Below are positions 15,762 to 24,626 of a DNA stretch of 42,748 nt, piece after piece (position 1 is the stretch's first letter; every line of letters begins with the position of its first letter). This DNA comes from Methanobacterium sp. (lineage in GTDB: Archaea; Methanobacteriota; Methanobacteria; Methanobacteriales; Methanobacteriaceae), in the NCBI GenBank assembly GCA_003151535.1, contig PLXT01000078.1, positions 1 through 42,748 of the forward strand, in the 5' to 3' direction. The position numbers and the translations under genes are program-made. The notes under the pieces are model-generated. The model saw only the letters and a list, made by a program, of their open reading frames with translations. It ran no database searches and was not told the DNA's origin.

Positions 15762-15808
15762 TGTAGTGAATTTGTGATATAGATTGTAAAAGTTGAAGCG
15801 TGGTTACC

Positions 15809-16639
15809 TTACGAATAGTTTTCAATATACCATTCAATAAGTTCGCTTGATATACTTATCTTGGATGGCATAGGAGTAACTTCATCAACATCAAACCATT
15901 TTGCATCTATTATTTCTTTTCCATCAACATTTATCTCACCACTTTCATAATCGGCTGTAAAACCAACCATCAAAGAATTTGGAAACGGCCAAGGTTGGCT
16001 TCCAAAGTACTTAATATTATTAACTTTCAAACCCACTTCTTCCATAATTTCTCTTTTAACACCTTCTTCTAAGGTTTCTCCCGCCTCGATAAAACCAGCA
16101 ACTAGGGCATACCTATCTTTAAGGCCGTATGAATGTTTGGCCATGAGTATCTTACCGTTCTTTATTATTGCAGTTATCACAGCTGGAGAAATACGTGTAT
16201 AACATATATGCCCACATTCTGGACAAATTTTTGCCATTTCATTTTCCATATTTTCTGTTAAGGTACCGCATTTACCACAATACCGATGATTTTTATCCCA
16301 ATTTATAATTTGAATTGCTCTTCCAGCCAACAGAAATAAATCTTCGTCCAAAATTTCATACAACTCATGTAAATCTTCAAATGTCATTCCATCCAGAGCA
16401 ACTATTTTGGGTGGAACTTCAGCGCATATGCATGGATGATCCTCCAGTGTACCAATATAATGTGTACAAAACATCGAAGTATCCAAAATAGTTATATCTT
16501 TTATAAAAGGAATTTTATTGTCTTTTTTATGATTTATGAGTAACTTATCAGAGTTAAAAATGAACCAGTAGGCAGGTTTGTTTTTATGCTCATGTTTAAC
16601 ATCAGGAATATACCGCTTGTAAATACTTTCTCTTGACAT
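15809..16639 (-). CDS. nudC: NudC-type Nudix NAD(H) pyrophosphatase
   Basis: Hydrolyses NADH to NMNH and AMP, and in bacteria removes NAD caps from RNA. The 276-residue protein has the N-terminal substrate domain, a zinc ribbon (CGKCG and CPECG at about residues 121-144), and the Nudix box GFIEAGETLEEGVKREIMEEVG at about 186. The downstream SQPWPFPNSLMVGF is the NudC signature SQPWPFPxS, which assigns it to NADH pyrophosphatases rather than generic Nudix enzymes. Length is like bacterial NudC (about 260). It is convergent with the patatin gene and divergent from the coiled-coil gene. Confidence 0.92.
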   Translation of the reverse strand: MSRESIYKRYIPDVKHEHKNKPAYWFIFNSDKLLINHKKDNKIPFIKDITILDTSMFCTHYIGTLEDHPCICAEVPPKIVALDGMTFEDLHELYEILDEDLFLLAGRAIQIINWDKNHRYCGKCGTLTENMENEMAKICPECGHICYTRISPAVITAIIKNGKILMAKHSYGLKDRYALVAGFIEAGETLEEGVKREIMEEVGLKVNNIKYFGSQPWPFPNSLMVGFTADYESGEINVDGKEIIDAKWFDVDEVTPMPSKISISSELIEWYIENYS

Positions 16640-16691
16640 AACTAAGAATATTTGATCTGTGGATAAAATAATTATTCATTAAATAAAAGAT

Positions 16692-17138
16692 ATGTATATC
16701 ATGAAAGAACGATCTCGAATTGGCATGGATAAACATGATAAAAAAAATGATATCGAGTCCCAGAACGATAAATTATTGATAGAAAAATTGAATAAAGAAC
16801 TTGCAGAGAAAAATAACGAGATTAAATTACTTCAAACTAAATTCATAGATTCACAGGACAGGATACATGATATAATCATCGAGAAAGATTCTCTTAAAAA
16901 ACAAATAAACCAATACGAACTCAAGGAGCTGGAACTCCAAATTGGAAAGTTTGAGGAGTTAAAAAATAATTATAACAAGCTTGAACACAGATTGAACATT
17001 ACAAAAAAACAGTTAGATGAGGCACGTAATCAGATTATATTCCATAGACAAGTTATAGAAGACCTTGAAAATAGAAGTTTTATGGATTATCTCCGTAACA
17101 GATTTCCTGAAAGTTTTGTTGATTATAAGGAAAAATAA
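16692..17138 (+). CDS. Coiled-coil protein of unknown function
   Basis: A 148-residue, highly charged protein predicted to be almost entirely coiled coil from residue 25 to 125, with heptad-like runs such as LIEKLNKELAEKNNEIKLL and KNNYNKLEHRLNITKKQL. The C-terminal 20 residues (FMDYLRNRFPESFVDY) look like a short conserved cap. There is no membrane segment or cysteine. The start is uncertain; ATGs at 16692, 16701 and 16725 are all possible and none has a clear ribosome binding site. It may be a structural or prefoldin-like partner; no assignment is justified. Confidence 0.65.
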   Translation: MYIMKERSRIGMDKHDKKNDIESQNDKLLIEKLNKELAEKNNEIKLLQTKFIDSQDRIHDIIIEKDSLKKQINQYELKELELQIGKFEELKNNYNKLEHRLNITKKQLDEARNQIIFHRQVIEDLENRSFMDYLRNRFPESFVDYKEK

Positions 17139-17362
17139 ATTAATTTTTTATTTAGTAAAAATTAAATTCAATGAATATCATTAAATTCATTTGAAAAGAA
17201 AGATCTATTTTTAATATTTATAAAAATATTTCATGATAAAATAATATTAATAAGTTACATCCGAGTAAATTATTCAAAAAAAATAAAAATTAATTAATGG
17301 TAAAATAATTTTAAATCGTTTCATTCCCATTTAATATCAGAAAATGAAATAGAGAAAGTCCA

Positions 17363-17536
17363 CTAAGGACTTCCTCCAGCTCCTCCCAGGTTTGCACCTG
17401 TTTGTGCGTCTATATCAATTTCACCAACATTATTTCCGTTGTCAATAACTGGTACAACATATACCATTTTATTGTCTTGTTTTACCAAAGATGGTGTACC
17501 TCCTGTTGCATTTGACACTTGTATGTAATATTTATC
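17363..17536 (-). pseudogene. C-terminal remnant of a PepSY-like secreted protein
   Basis: An in-frame 57-codon stretch ends at TAG (17363-17365) and encodes YYIQVSNATGGTPSLVK, then MVYVVPVIDNGNNVGEIDID and AQTGANLGGAGGSP. This looks like the end of a PepSY-domain protein of the kind secreted by Methanobacterium. Upstream the frame is closed by TAA, with no start codon or ribosome binding site that would give an intact protein, so it is a truncated fragment. Confidence 0.6.
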
Positions 17537-17539
17537 TTA

Positions 17540-18060
17540 ATTAGATTTTAAGAGATTTTATGAAGTTTTAACCAATATTACATATTTAAAAACTGTAATT
17601 GTAAATCCATAATAATCATTTATTTTTTTTGTTGATTAGCATATTAATTAAATCCTAGTTAAAAATGGAAATAAATCTAAAAGTAAGGTATTAATATCTG
17701 ATTTCAATTTTAATTGTTAGAAAAAATCGGATATATATATTTATCAAAATAATATGGGGTATTTAGTCCATAGGGGTTTTTTTTTATTTGGCAAAGTGTT
17801 TCAATTTAAAAATAGAATTATTATAATATGGTTCAATGATTGTATCGGTCAAAATATGATCAAATCTAAAAACTTTGGTAAAAAATAGTACAAATAAAAC
17901 GAATAAAGTATAAAAATTGTTTTAATTTATGGATCTTTAGCCCAATACTTGAATAATAGGGGAAAAAAGAAAAGTTTAAAATAATTAAACATTTATATTT
18001 ATAAACTTACTAATTTTACTGTTGAGGCTTAACATAATCCAACGATAGAACTGTTATGAG
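17540..18060. other. AT-rich intergenic stretch, no gene seen
   Basis: Roughly 520 bp between the gene remnant and the flavoprotein promoter. There is a T9 tract near 17777 but no coding or structured segment I can support. It may hold decayed upstream sequence of the PepSY remnant. Confidence 0.4.
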
Positions 18061-18122
18061 TATAATAAATTTGGTTAGTAAATGAAAATTTTTATATTAA
18101 TAATAAATTGGAGGGCAAAAAA

Positions 18123-18767
18123 ATGAAAGTGTTAGCTATTAATGGAAGTCCAAGAAAACAATGGAATACAGCTACTTTGCTAAACAAGGCTCTGGAAGGT
18201 GCATCTTCTAAAGGAGCTGAAACAGAACTAATTAATCTGTATGATCTTAATTTTGTAGGATGTACAAGCTGTTTTTCTTGCAAACTAAAGAATGGAAAAT
18301 CATATGGACACTGTGCATTTAAAGACGAAATCTCTCCAGTATTAGAACGTATCGAAAATGTTGATGCTTTGATACTAGGTTCTCCAATATATCTAGGTAC
18401 AGTAACAGGGGTAATTAGATCATTTTTAGAACGTTTAATTTTTCCTTATTTAGTTTATGATACAGACCGCACATCCCTGTTTCCAAAAAAATTACCTGTA
18501 GGATTCATTTACACTATGGGTGCTAATGAAAACTTTATAAAAGCTTTAAGCATAGATAAACACGTGGAACTTAACGAGATGATATTGGGTAGAATATTCG
18601 GTTTGTCAGAATCTCTGCTGGTTACTGATACATATCAATTTGATGATTATTTTAAATATGTCAATTCCTTTGATGTAGAGGAAAAGGCTAAAAGACGCAG
18701 GGAAGTCTTTCCAATAGACTGTGAAAAGGCCTATGATATGGGTGTGAGATTTACAAACAAGATATAG
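18123..18767 (+). CDS. Flavodoxin-fold iron-sulfur flavoprotein-like reductase
   Basis: A 214-residue member of the NADPH-dependent FMN reductase / iron-sulfur flavoprotein (Isf) group. It opens with MKVLAINGSPRKQWNTATLL, the FMN phosphate loop, and carries CTSCFSCKLKNGKSYGHC at about residues 46-63, a compact cysteine motif as in Isf proteins that bind a 4Fe-4S cluster. LGSPIYLGTVTG is the second flavin loop. The ATG at 18123 is preceded by TTGGAGGGC. It could be an electron carrier or handle oxygen or sulfur stress. No sulfur operator is found in its promoter. Confidence 0.85.
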   Translation: MKVLAINGSPRKQWNTATLLNKALEGASSKGAETELINLYDLNFVGCTSCFSCKLKNGKSYGHCAFKDEISPVLERIENVDALILGSPIYLGTVTGVIRSFLERLIFPYLVYDTDRTSLFPKKLPVGFIYTMGANENFIKALSIDKHVELNEMILGRIFGLSESLLVTDTYQFDDYFKYVNSFDVEEKAKRRREVFPIDCEKAYDMGVRFTNKI

Positions 18768-19010
18768 CTATCTAACATTTATAAAAGCAATTGATAACTC
18801 ATCAATTGACATTAATAATTTTTTACATACTAATGAAAATAAATTATTTTTTTGGCTAATTATCCAATTAATAGGTATATCCTAAGTTATTTAGAGTTCT
18901 TGGAGCTAGTTATAATTTTCATGTTAATGATACTTTATTATGGGATGTTTGACCTGTTATTATAAATTTCATAATTATTCCTGCTGTTATTAATAAATTT
19001 TTTTTTATAT

Positions 19011-19118
19011 TGAGGCTGTCTCATAATTACTCCTGCATCGCTACATTCTGTTTATTTTAAATTTAAAGGTCTATTTATTCTTATTTTTTTCCATATTTTG
19101 ATTTATGAGACAGCCTCA
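19011..19118. mobile_element. MITE-like element with 16-bp terminal inverted repeats
   Basis: TGAGGCTGTCTCATAA at 19011-19026 is perfectly repeated in inverse at 19103-19118. The 108-bp element has an AT-rich interior with no open frame, and is flanked by TAT on both sides, a possible target duplication. The GAGGCTGTCTCA end is of a type found on insertion sequences, so a transposase elsewhere in the genome could mobilise it. The rest of the gap 18768-19196 shows nothing else. Confidence 0.75.
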
Positions 19119-19196
19119 TATTAACATTTGAAGTTTGACTTTAAAAAACAATATTATATATATTAATTCTTTTTTATGGTGTTAGTAAAATTTAAA

Positions 19197-19212
19197 TATA
19201 ACAATTGTTATA
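19197..19212. promoter_or_regulatory. TATAAC-N4-GTTATA operator of the substrate-binding-protein gene
   Basis: TATAACAATTGTTATA, a perfect copy, is merged with the likely TATA box TTTAAATATAAC and lies 71 bp upstream of the start codon. Confidence 0.75.
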
Positions 19213-19282
19213 TTAACTCAAAGTGATGAATTTTTGAAAAAAAGAATATTATTATTAGCCAATATTAGGAGTATAATACTAA

Positions 19283-20182
19283 ATGCGAATCGGATATCTC
19301 TCAACCATATACCACACATCATTCATTTTAAAGAGTGGAAAATTTCCCTTTGATAACATTGAAGAAACTGAGTGGATACTGTTCCCAACAGGTCCGGCCA
19401 TGATCAAGGCATTTAAAAATATGGAAATAGATCTTGGATATATTGGACTTCCACCAGTCATGATTGGTGTAGAAAATGGTATGAAAATAAAATGTGTTGG
19501 TGGTGGACATATTGAGGGAACTGTAATGATTGCTGATAAGTCATACAAATCTTATAAAGAATTAGGAAATGTTGACTTGGTTATTGAACAGTTCAACGAG
19601 AAAACTATTGGAACACCAACTAAAGGTTCAATACACGATGTTATAATAAGAAGCATACTAAAGAAGGAAAATATTTCAATCAACAATTATCCATGGGCTG
19701 ATTTCATTCCAGACGCAATTCATGATGGTGAAATAGATGCTGGAGTTGGTACACCTTCACTGGCAACAGTAGCATCGAATCAATTTGATACCAAAATTAT
19801 ACTTCCACCAAAAACACTTTGGCCCTACAATCCCAGCTATGGAATAGTCGTACAAGAACACTTAATATCAAATTCAGGAGATTTTATTATAAGTTTCTTA
19901 AAGGCCCATGAAGATGCCTCTAATTTAATAAGGAATGAACCTGAAATAGCTGCAGAAATAGCATCACAAGAAATGGGTATAGTTGATAAAGAATTTGTTT
20001 TAGATACTTACAAAATATCTCCACGTTACTGTGCTAAAATTCCTGATAAATACATCAAATCAACAATGAAATTTATACCCGTTTTAAAGGAACTGGGGTA
20101 CATGAAAAATGATCTAAATGTCGAAGATATATTTAACCTCAGATTTATTGATAAAGCACACACAGAAGAAGCACACTATTAA
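19283..20182 (+). CDS. SsuA/NMT1-like substrate-binding protein without signal peptide
   Basis: A 299-residue periplasmic-binding-protein type II fold like SsuA, NrtA and the THI5/NMT1 group, which bind sulfonates, nitrate or pyrimidine precursors. MRIGYLSTIYHTSFIL is the first strand itself, followed by DLGYIGLPPVMIGVENG, VIEQFNEKTIGTPTKGS and DAGVGTPSLATVA. There is no signal peptide or lipobox, and an in-frame TAA directly precedes the ATG, so none has been missed; AGGAG lies 12 bases before. No permease or ATPase gene is adjacent. The sulfur-type operator suggests a sulfur-compound role, either cytoplasmic binding or an enzymatic use of the fold. Confidence 0.8.
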   Translation: MRIGYLSTIYHTSFILKSGKFPFDNIEETEWILFPTGPAMIKAFKNMEIDLGYIGLPPVMIGVENGMKIKCVGGGHIEGTVMIADKSYKSYKELGNVDLVIEQFNEKTIGTPTKGSIHDVIIRSILKKENISINNYPWADFIPDAIHDGEIDAGVGTPSLATVASNQFDTKIILPPKTLWPYNPSYGIVVQEHLISNSGDFIISFLKAHEDASNLIRNEPEIAAEIASQEMGIVDKEFVLDTYKISPRYCAKIPDKYIKSTMKFIPVLKELGYMKNDLNVEDIFNLRFIDKAHTEEAHY

Positions 20183-20712
20183 CTAGATTCAATGATTAAA
20201 TAGGATTATATTGATACCCCAAAATAGAATTCAAAAGATTTTGATACTGTTTCCACATAATTTATATTATTCTTAGCTATCTAAATTATAAAACCAGACA
20301 CTCTGAAATGGAACATAATTTAATTAAAACAATTATGGGATTATAAATCGAAATTCATAATAAATTAGTCTTTACAAAGTAATGATTAAATTATAGGCAA
20401 ATAGATTTTAATTGATTTAAAATAATTGGATTAATTTTGCAGATACCTATCTCCTAAATTTTAGAAGTCAATCCATACAACATTAAAATTATCGCAGATA
20501 GGGTGTATGACAATATATTTAACCAGTACTTTTTATCTGAAATAGGGTATTTCTTTTATTCTAATTCATAAAAAAAGGTATAAAACAAAATTTAATTAAG
20601 GAAATATGACTTCAATTTATAATTCAAATATTCAAAAATTGAATTTTTCAACCTAAAATTATATCTAAAGAATTTCTGAATGGATTATCAATTCCGACTA
20701 GGGTTTATATTT
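20183..20712. other. Intergenic stretch, no gene seen
   Basis: About 530 bp of AT-rich sequence between convergent genes. I find no credible open reading frame, operator copy or strong hairpin. Confidence 0.5.
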
Positions 20713-20898
20713 TCAATATAAATCACAAACATGTTGGGTATCGACTTTAATATTGAAAAGTGTACATTCTGATTCAAACTTATCAAAAAGCCCCTGATCA
20801 CAATATTTGCAGTTCATACAATTCTTATTTGAGTTTGTTTCCCTGAAATTAAGTGCATCGGCTTGTTGTTCTTTAATTGATTTTATGTTAGGCATCAT
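20713..20898 (-). CDS. Small cysteine-rich protein
   Basis: A 61-residue protein with five cysteines: NCMNCKYCDQG, ECTLF and HVCDLY. The CxxCxxC cluster followed by two further cysteines suggests a zinc or iron-sulfur binding mini-domain. Two adjacent ATGs are possible starts; a GGAGGAT lies about 30 bases upstream but leads into a closed frame, so the binding site is weak. I do not recognise the family. Its small size leaves some doubt about expression, but the cysteine pattern is unlikely in a random frame. Confidence 0.55.
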   Translation of the reverse strand: MMPNIKSIKEQQADALNFRETNSNKNCMNCKYCDQGLFDKFESECTLFNIKVDTQHVCDLY

Positions 20899-21092
20899 TT
20901 CAACTAAACTTAAACGTATTTTATCAATCCTCCAATTTAATTGTTAAAAACTTTAAATTCTTATATGCCTATATTCAGGTAATAAATTGAATGCATATTG
21001 AATCTTAGGAAATTATAAGATTAGATCGGCTAAATTAAGAATACTTTGCCTCATAACCATAGTTAAATAATATTAAAATGTTGTTCGAAGAT

Positions 21093-21497
21093 TCATGGAG
21101 AATAGGAAGGGCTTGAATATGATTCTTTTTCATTGTCCGGATTAAATTGTTGTGTAATCCTTTCATAGAATTTTGGAAATCTATTGATATGTTCGGTAAT
21201 TATCTGTGTAAGAACTTCATTGTTCTTTGGTATTAGACGATCTGGAATTACAATCACCATTGCAATTAACAATATTTTTGATGATTCTTCAAACGGGGTT
21301 TCTGCTGTCATTGAGTAATCATCGTCAATATACCAGTTATATTGGTTTAATCGATTTTTTAAAAATGAATATTGTTTGTTAGTTACTCCTGTATCTTCAA
21401 ATGTAAATATCATATCTGTTGAGAAGGGTTTAATTTTATTTATTTCACTTTTTATAAATTGTAAAATACAACCATCAATTATATTAATTGTCTTCAA
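21093..21497 (-). CDS. Hypothetical protein, paralogue of the gene at 14356-14709
   Basis: A 134-residue protein of unknown function that aligns with the product of 14356-14709 from about residue 28 on (DMIFTFEDTG, then KILLIAMVIVIPDRLI and NRFPKFYERITQQF). The C-terminal tail is Ser/Pro-rich (ESYSSPSYSP). The start is probably a TTG preceded by TTGTGA; it is not well defined. There is no signal peptide, transmembrane helix or metal motif. Two diverged copies 7 kb apart suggest a small lineage-specific family. Confidence 0.6.
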   Translation of the reverse strand: MKTINIIDGCILQFIKSEINKIKPFSTDMIFTFEDTGVTNKQYSFLKNRLNQYNWYIDDDYSMTAETPFEESSKILLIAMVIVIPDRLIPKNNEVLTQIITEHINRFPKFYERITQQFNPDNEKESYSSPSYSP

Positions 21498-21950
21498 TCA
21501 CAAATAAATTTATTTAAATATAAATCCTGTCAAAATTAAACGATTTCTTTGTATAAATAGTCACTTAATACTAATGGAAAAACAAGTAGACAACTAATTA
21601 CTGTTTCACTTTTAATAAAATTTACTAATTGTATGGTATTAGAATATATCATATTTTAACCGAATTTTTATATAAAAAATTGGTTTTCTTCCTGAATATA
21701 ATAATCAATATTCTATTTTTACAGATTCTAATATTTTTTAAAATTTATATTACTGTCGATTTAACAAAATATCCAAATTACTTGTTATCTCTAAAATAAA
21801 TTAAAATTGGATGTGTTTATGAAAATCCCTTTTTTTCATGACCATAAAATCGATTCACCCATCTCTAAAACAACGAATAATCCCCAATGCCTTTCCAACC
21901 ATAAATCAATTTAATTCAAAAATCATAAATTTTATTATTGTTCGAGAACA
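21498..21950. other. AT-rich intergenic stretch, no certain gene
   Basis: The gap between the divergent genes at 21497 and 21975. A 31-codon ATG frame near 21820 has only a weak binding site and is not called. Just before the THUMP gene, TGTTC-GA-GAACA within a TTATTATT/AATAATAA frame makes an imperfect dyad (about 21935-21957) that could be a promoter element. Confidence 0.4.
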
Positions 21951-21974
21951 TAATAATAAACAGGTGGTGGTCTT

Positions 21975-22508
21975 ATCAAGCCAACAGAAACATTTAATCT
22001 ATTAGTTACACTTCAAGGAAAAGAGGATGCAAATTCAGGTGTTGAGCTATTGGGGATAGAAGAAATTGAGATGGCACTCCAAAATGATGAAAAAGTGTTT
22101 AATATTAAAGACTCAAATTTTCCCAACGTTATTTTAATAGATTTGGCAATGGAACCATTAGATGCTGTTAAATTACTGGATGATGCTCAAACCACAGTAA
22201 TATCTAAAGTTGTTCTTATAGAAAATGTGGTTAGGACCCGTTTAGATATTATATTAGAAAAGATCCTGGACCTTGCTAATAATAGGATTGTTTCAGGAGA
22301 TTCATTTAAGGTGATATGTGATTTAAGGGGAAGAAAATATATAAAATCACGGGAAGAATTAATCGAGAAAATTTCTGAAGAATTAGTTGAAAAATTTGAT
22401 GCCCAAACCGATGGATCTGATGCTGACTGGGTGGTACAAGTCGAAGTTGTCGGTGAAAATACAGGTATAAGCATACTAAATCCTGAAATGATACCTAAAA
22501 AACTATAA
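21975..22508 (+). CDS. THUMP-domain RNA-binding protein
   Basis: A THUMP-domain protein of about 178 residues, likely binding tRNA and helping a modification enzyme such as the tan1-type N4-acetylcytidine or a thiouridine system. The N-terminal part reads ETFNLLVTLQGKEDANSGVE and joins the core with VSGDSFKVICDLRGRKYIKS and DWVVQVEVVGENTGISI, typical of THUMP. The coding frame runs back in phase to ATC at 21975, preceded by AGGTGGTGG at ideal spacing, but contains no ATG, GTG or TTG there; the first conventional start (TTG, 22050) has no binding site and would cut off the conserved N terminus. Either ATC is used or the base at 21977 is an error. Confidence 0.75.
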   Translation: MKPTETFNLLVTLQGKEDANSGVELLGIEEIEMALQNDEKVFNIKDSNFPNVILIDLAMEPLDAVKLLDDAQTTVISKVVLIENVVRTRLDIILEKILDLANNRIVSGDSFKVICDLRGRKYIKSREELIEKISEELVEKFDAQTDGSDADWVVQVEVVGENTGISILNPEMIPKKL

Positions 22509-22757
22509 ATAAATTCCTATTAATTTTTTTTAAAGGATTAAATGCCATAAACTCGGATGATTTTAATCTACAGTGTTATTATGAATTTTTGGAACTTCCC
22601 TATTATATCATGAACTCTATAAACTATTTTTTTTTAATCTTGGCTAGTTTTTTATATTATTCCCATTAAATTTTCATTAAATTATTTTTTTCTTCTCTCG
22701 TGCTCTACCATCACACCCACCAATAACACTAACCAATTTTATGTGAGGTAGATTTTA

Positions 22758-23126
22758 ATGAGCGATACAAAACTGAAACCTAAAGTAACAATTCCTGCAG
22801 AACAATCAAATAAGAAACATAATGAATTAGAATTAGTTATAACTCCTAAAAAAGAAGTATTAGAATGGTTTAAAAATACTAAGGGAATCATTAATGAAAT
22901 AGAAGGAGTTCAAAGAAAAAGTAATTTAAATTCAATGGAGTGTCCAAACTGTAAATCCCAGATGCTAAATTATAAATCTATCAATGAACCCGGAGAGTTA
23001 TGGCATGTATGTTCCAAATGTAATATTTCATTTACACAGAGACAGCATAGATACTTCACTAAAATGATCAAGCGACTAATAAATGAAGATTCAAACACTC
23101 TTTTAAACAATCAATATGAACGATAA
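22758..23126 (+). CDS. Zinc-ribbon protein of unknown function
   Basis: A 122-residue protein with a C-terminal zinc ribbon: CPNCKSQM at about residue 55 and CSKCNISF at about 77, two CxxC knuckles. The N-terminal half is charged and without recognisable motif. GAGGTAGATTTT precedes the ATG, a good start. It could be a small nucleic-acid-binding or transcription-associated protein; only the zinc ribbon is visible. It stands alone between the THUMP gene and a convergent small gene. Confidence 0.7.
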   Translation: MSDTKLKPKVTIPAEQSNKKHNELELVITPKKEVLEWFKNTKGIINEIEGVQRKSNLNSMECPNCKSQMLNYKSINEPGELWHVCSKCNISFTQRQHRYFTKMIKRLINEDSNTLLNNQYER

Positions 23127-23288
23127 CAAATATGTCCAACCACTGCTCATCAAGTCCATTGAATATACCCTAGAGGGGGTTACATGAACTAAATACGTTA
23201 GTAATTATTTAAATCTTGTTATAAATTCTTTAAAAATAGTATTTGGATATGACCGGATTTGAAAAAATAATAAAAGATTATCTATCTT

Positions 23289-23537
23289 TTAAGGGATCGG
23301 ACTGAAAACTTTATCCCTTCTTGCAGGGATATAATATCCATTCTTTGCCACATATGCGGTAAAAATACCAGGATTAAACTTACTATCCTCTTTAATTTCA
23401 TACTCAGATAAAAAATTATTTAATAACTCTTTAAATTCAGATTCTGTTGCATTTGTAAAGTAAAATGCATAAGGAAAACCTTTACCTGATTTAAGTTCAG
23501 AATCAATCAGAAAACTGTTAACATTTTGAATTTCCAT
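23289..23537 (-). CDS. Hypothetical protein
   Basis: An 82-residue protein without recognised domain: MEIQNVNSFLIDSELKSGKG, then FPYAFYFTNATESEFKELLN and IFTAYVAKNGYYIPARR. No membrane segment, no cysteines. The ATG at 23537 has GGAGAGGG in the right place, so it is probably translated. It lies 50 bp downstream of nothing on its own strand and just before the HisG-like gene stop region on the same strand; no functional hint from context. Confidence 0.6.
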   Translation of the reverse strand: MEIQNVNSFLIDSELKSGKGFPYAFYFTNATESEFKELLNNFLSEYEIKEDSKFNPGIFTAYVAKNGYYIPARRDKVFSPIP

Positions 23538-23608
23538 GTTTACCCTCTCCAAAAATTTGAAATTACTTGAAGTATGATGATAAATTTCTTTATTTAAAAA
23601 AAAATTAA

Positions 23609-24598
23609 TTATTTAACGTATTGTTTAACATTTTCTCTTATAATTGATGAAGCACCATAATTTTTAATTCCTTTCAACATGATTGGAAACTTATTTTTAG
23701 GTATTAGAACATTCACTTGTGAAAAAGTACTTCCCTCAACAACGGTTGGTTCATCTGAACAGTACTCGTTGGACAGGAGAAACTTCTTAACATCTGTAAC
23801 CTTAGTGTTGGATATGTTAAATTTAACATCAAAATATTTTCGGGCATTTATAGCACCAAAAAGTTGTTCAAACATCATTTGGGCCTTTTCTTCCTTTGCA
23901 CCTTTACAGCCCGGTCCTGCATAGAGTCCTGCACTCGATTCCATGATACTTTCAAGTTCTTTTAATCCGGCCTTTCTAAGGCTGTTCCCTGTCTGTGTAT
24001 TATCAACTATGAGATCTGCACCCTTTGCAATGTACACCTCAGTTGCACCATCAGAGTTAATCACCTGTACCATCTGATTGTCACCATCACGAAGTCCTCT
24101 TACCTGTACAAAAGGAACACTATCCCCGAATATTTCTTTGTACCCCTGATTGTTCATAAAGAACTGTCTGGTAAGATTTGGATACTCTGTAAAGCATAGT
24201 ATTGGAGTTTTCCTGTCTTTATTCGCTCTAAAAAATTCTGTTAATGAATCATATGGGGATTCCTTAGGTACACCAACTATGAGTCTGGTCTGACCATAAT
24301 CTAGATCGCCTATTTTTCTGATTAATTTTTCTTTGTAATTAACAGATTCTTCCTGTGCCCAATCTTCTCCGATTATTGCAATGTCAAGAATTTTACGATT
24401 CAATTCAACAGGAGCGCTTTGTGGACGGGTTAAAAATCCTTTAATTTCAGGGTCGTTGACTATTACTATCTCATTTGATTCGTTACCCGGTTCATATCCC
24501 CTGACTTCGTAACCTGCATCAACAAATAACTGATAAGTATTACCCCTGTTTACATTATTTAAACTCCCCTTTGGGAGACCTAGCACTATCTTGTTCAT
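23609..24598 (-). CDS. HisG-like ATP phosphoribosyltransferase (divergent long form)
   Basis: A 329-residue homologue of HisG, which joins ATP and PRPP in the first step of histidine synthesis. It starts MNKIVLGLPKGSLNN (the HisG N-terminal KGRL-like region is KGSL here), contains CFTEYPNLTRQFF, ADLIVDNTQTGNSLRKAGLKE (PRPP-loop region) and a C-terminal ACT-like regulatory domain (VKFNISNTKV, QVNVLIPKNKFPIMLKGI, YGASSIIRE). It is longer than typical HisG (about 290) and several motifs differ, so it may be a paralogue with altered role. A TATA box (24618-24626) lies 20-28 bp before the ATG and there is no ribosome binding site, indicating a leaderless message. Confidence 0.78.
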   Translation of the reverse strand: MNKIVLGLPKGSLNNVNRGNTYQLFVDAGYEVRGYEPGNESNEIVIVNDPEIKGFLTRPQSAPVELNRKILDIAIIGEDWAQEESVNYKEKLIRKIGDLDYGQTRLIVGVPKESPYDSLTEFFRANKDRKTPILCFTEYPNLTRQFFMNNQGYKEIFGDSVPFVQVRGLRDGDNQMVQVINSDGATEVYIAKGADLIVDNTQTGNSLRKAGLKELESIMESSAGLYAGPGCKGAKEEKAQMMFEQLFGAINARKYFDVKFNISNTKVTDVKKFLLSNEYCSDEPTVVEGSTFSQVNVLIPKNKFPIMLKGIKNYGASSIIRENVKQYVK

Positions 24599-24617
24599 AC
24601 TTATAAGCAACGGACAA

Positions 24618-24626
24618 TTATATAAA
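24618..24626 (-). promoter_or_regulatory. TATA box of the HisG-like gene
   Basis: TTTATATAA-type box on the minus strand centred 24-25 bp before the ATG at 24598. Archaeal TATA boxes lie about 26 bp before transcription start, so the message would begin at or next to the ATG. Confidence 0.5.

Noticed and set aside
21820..21915. A 31-codon ATG frame before the THUMP gene.
   Set aside because: Weak ribosome binding site, no recognisable motif, and unremarkable composition.
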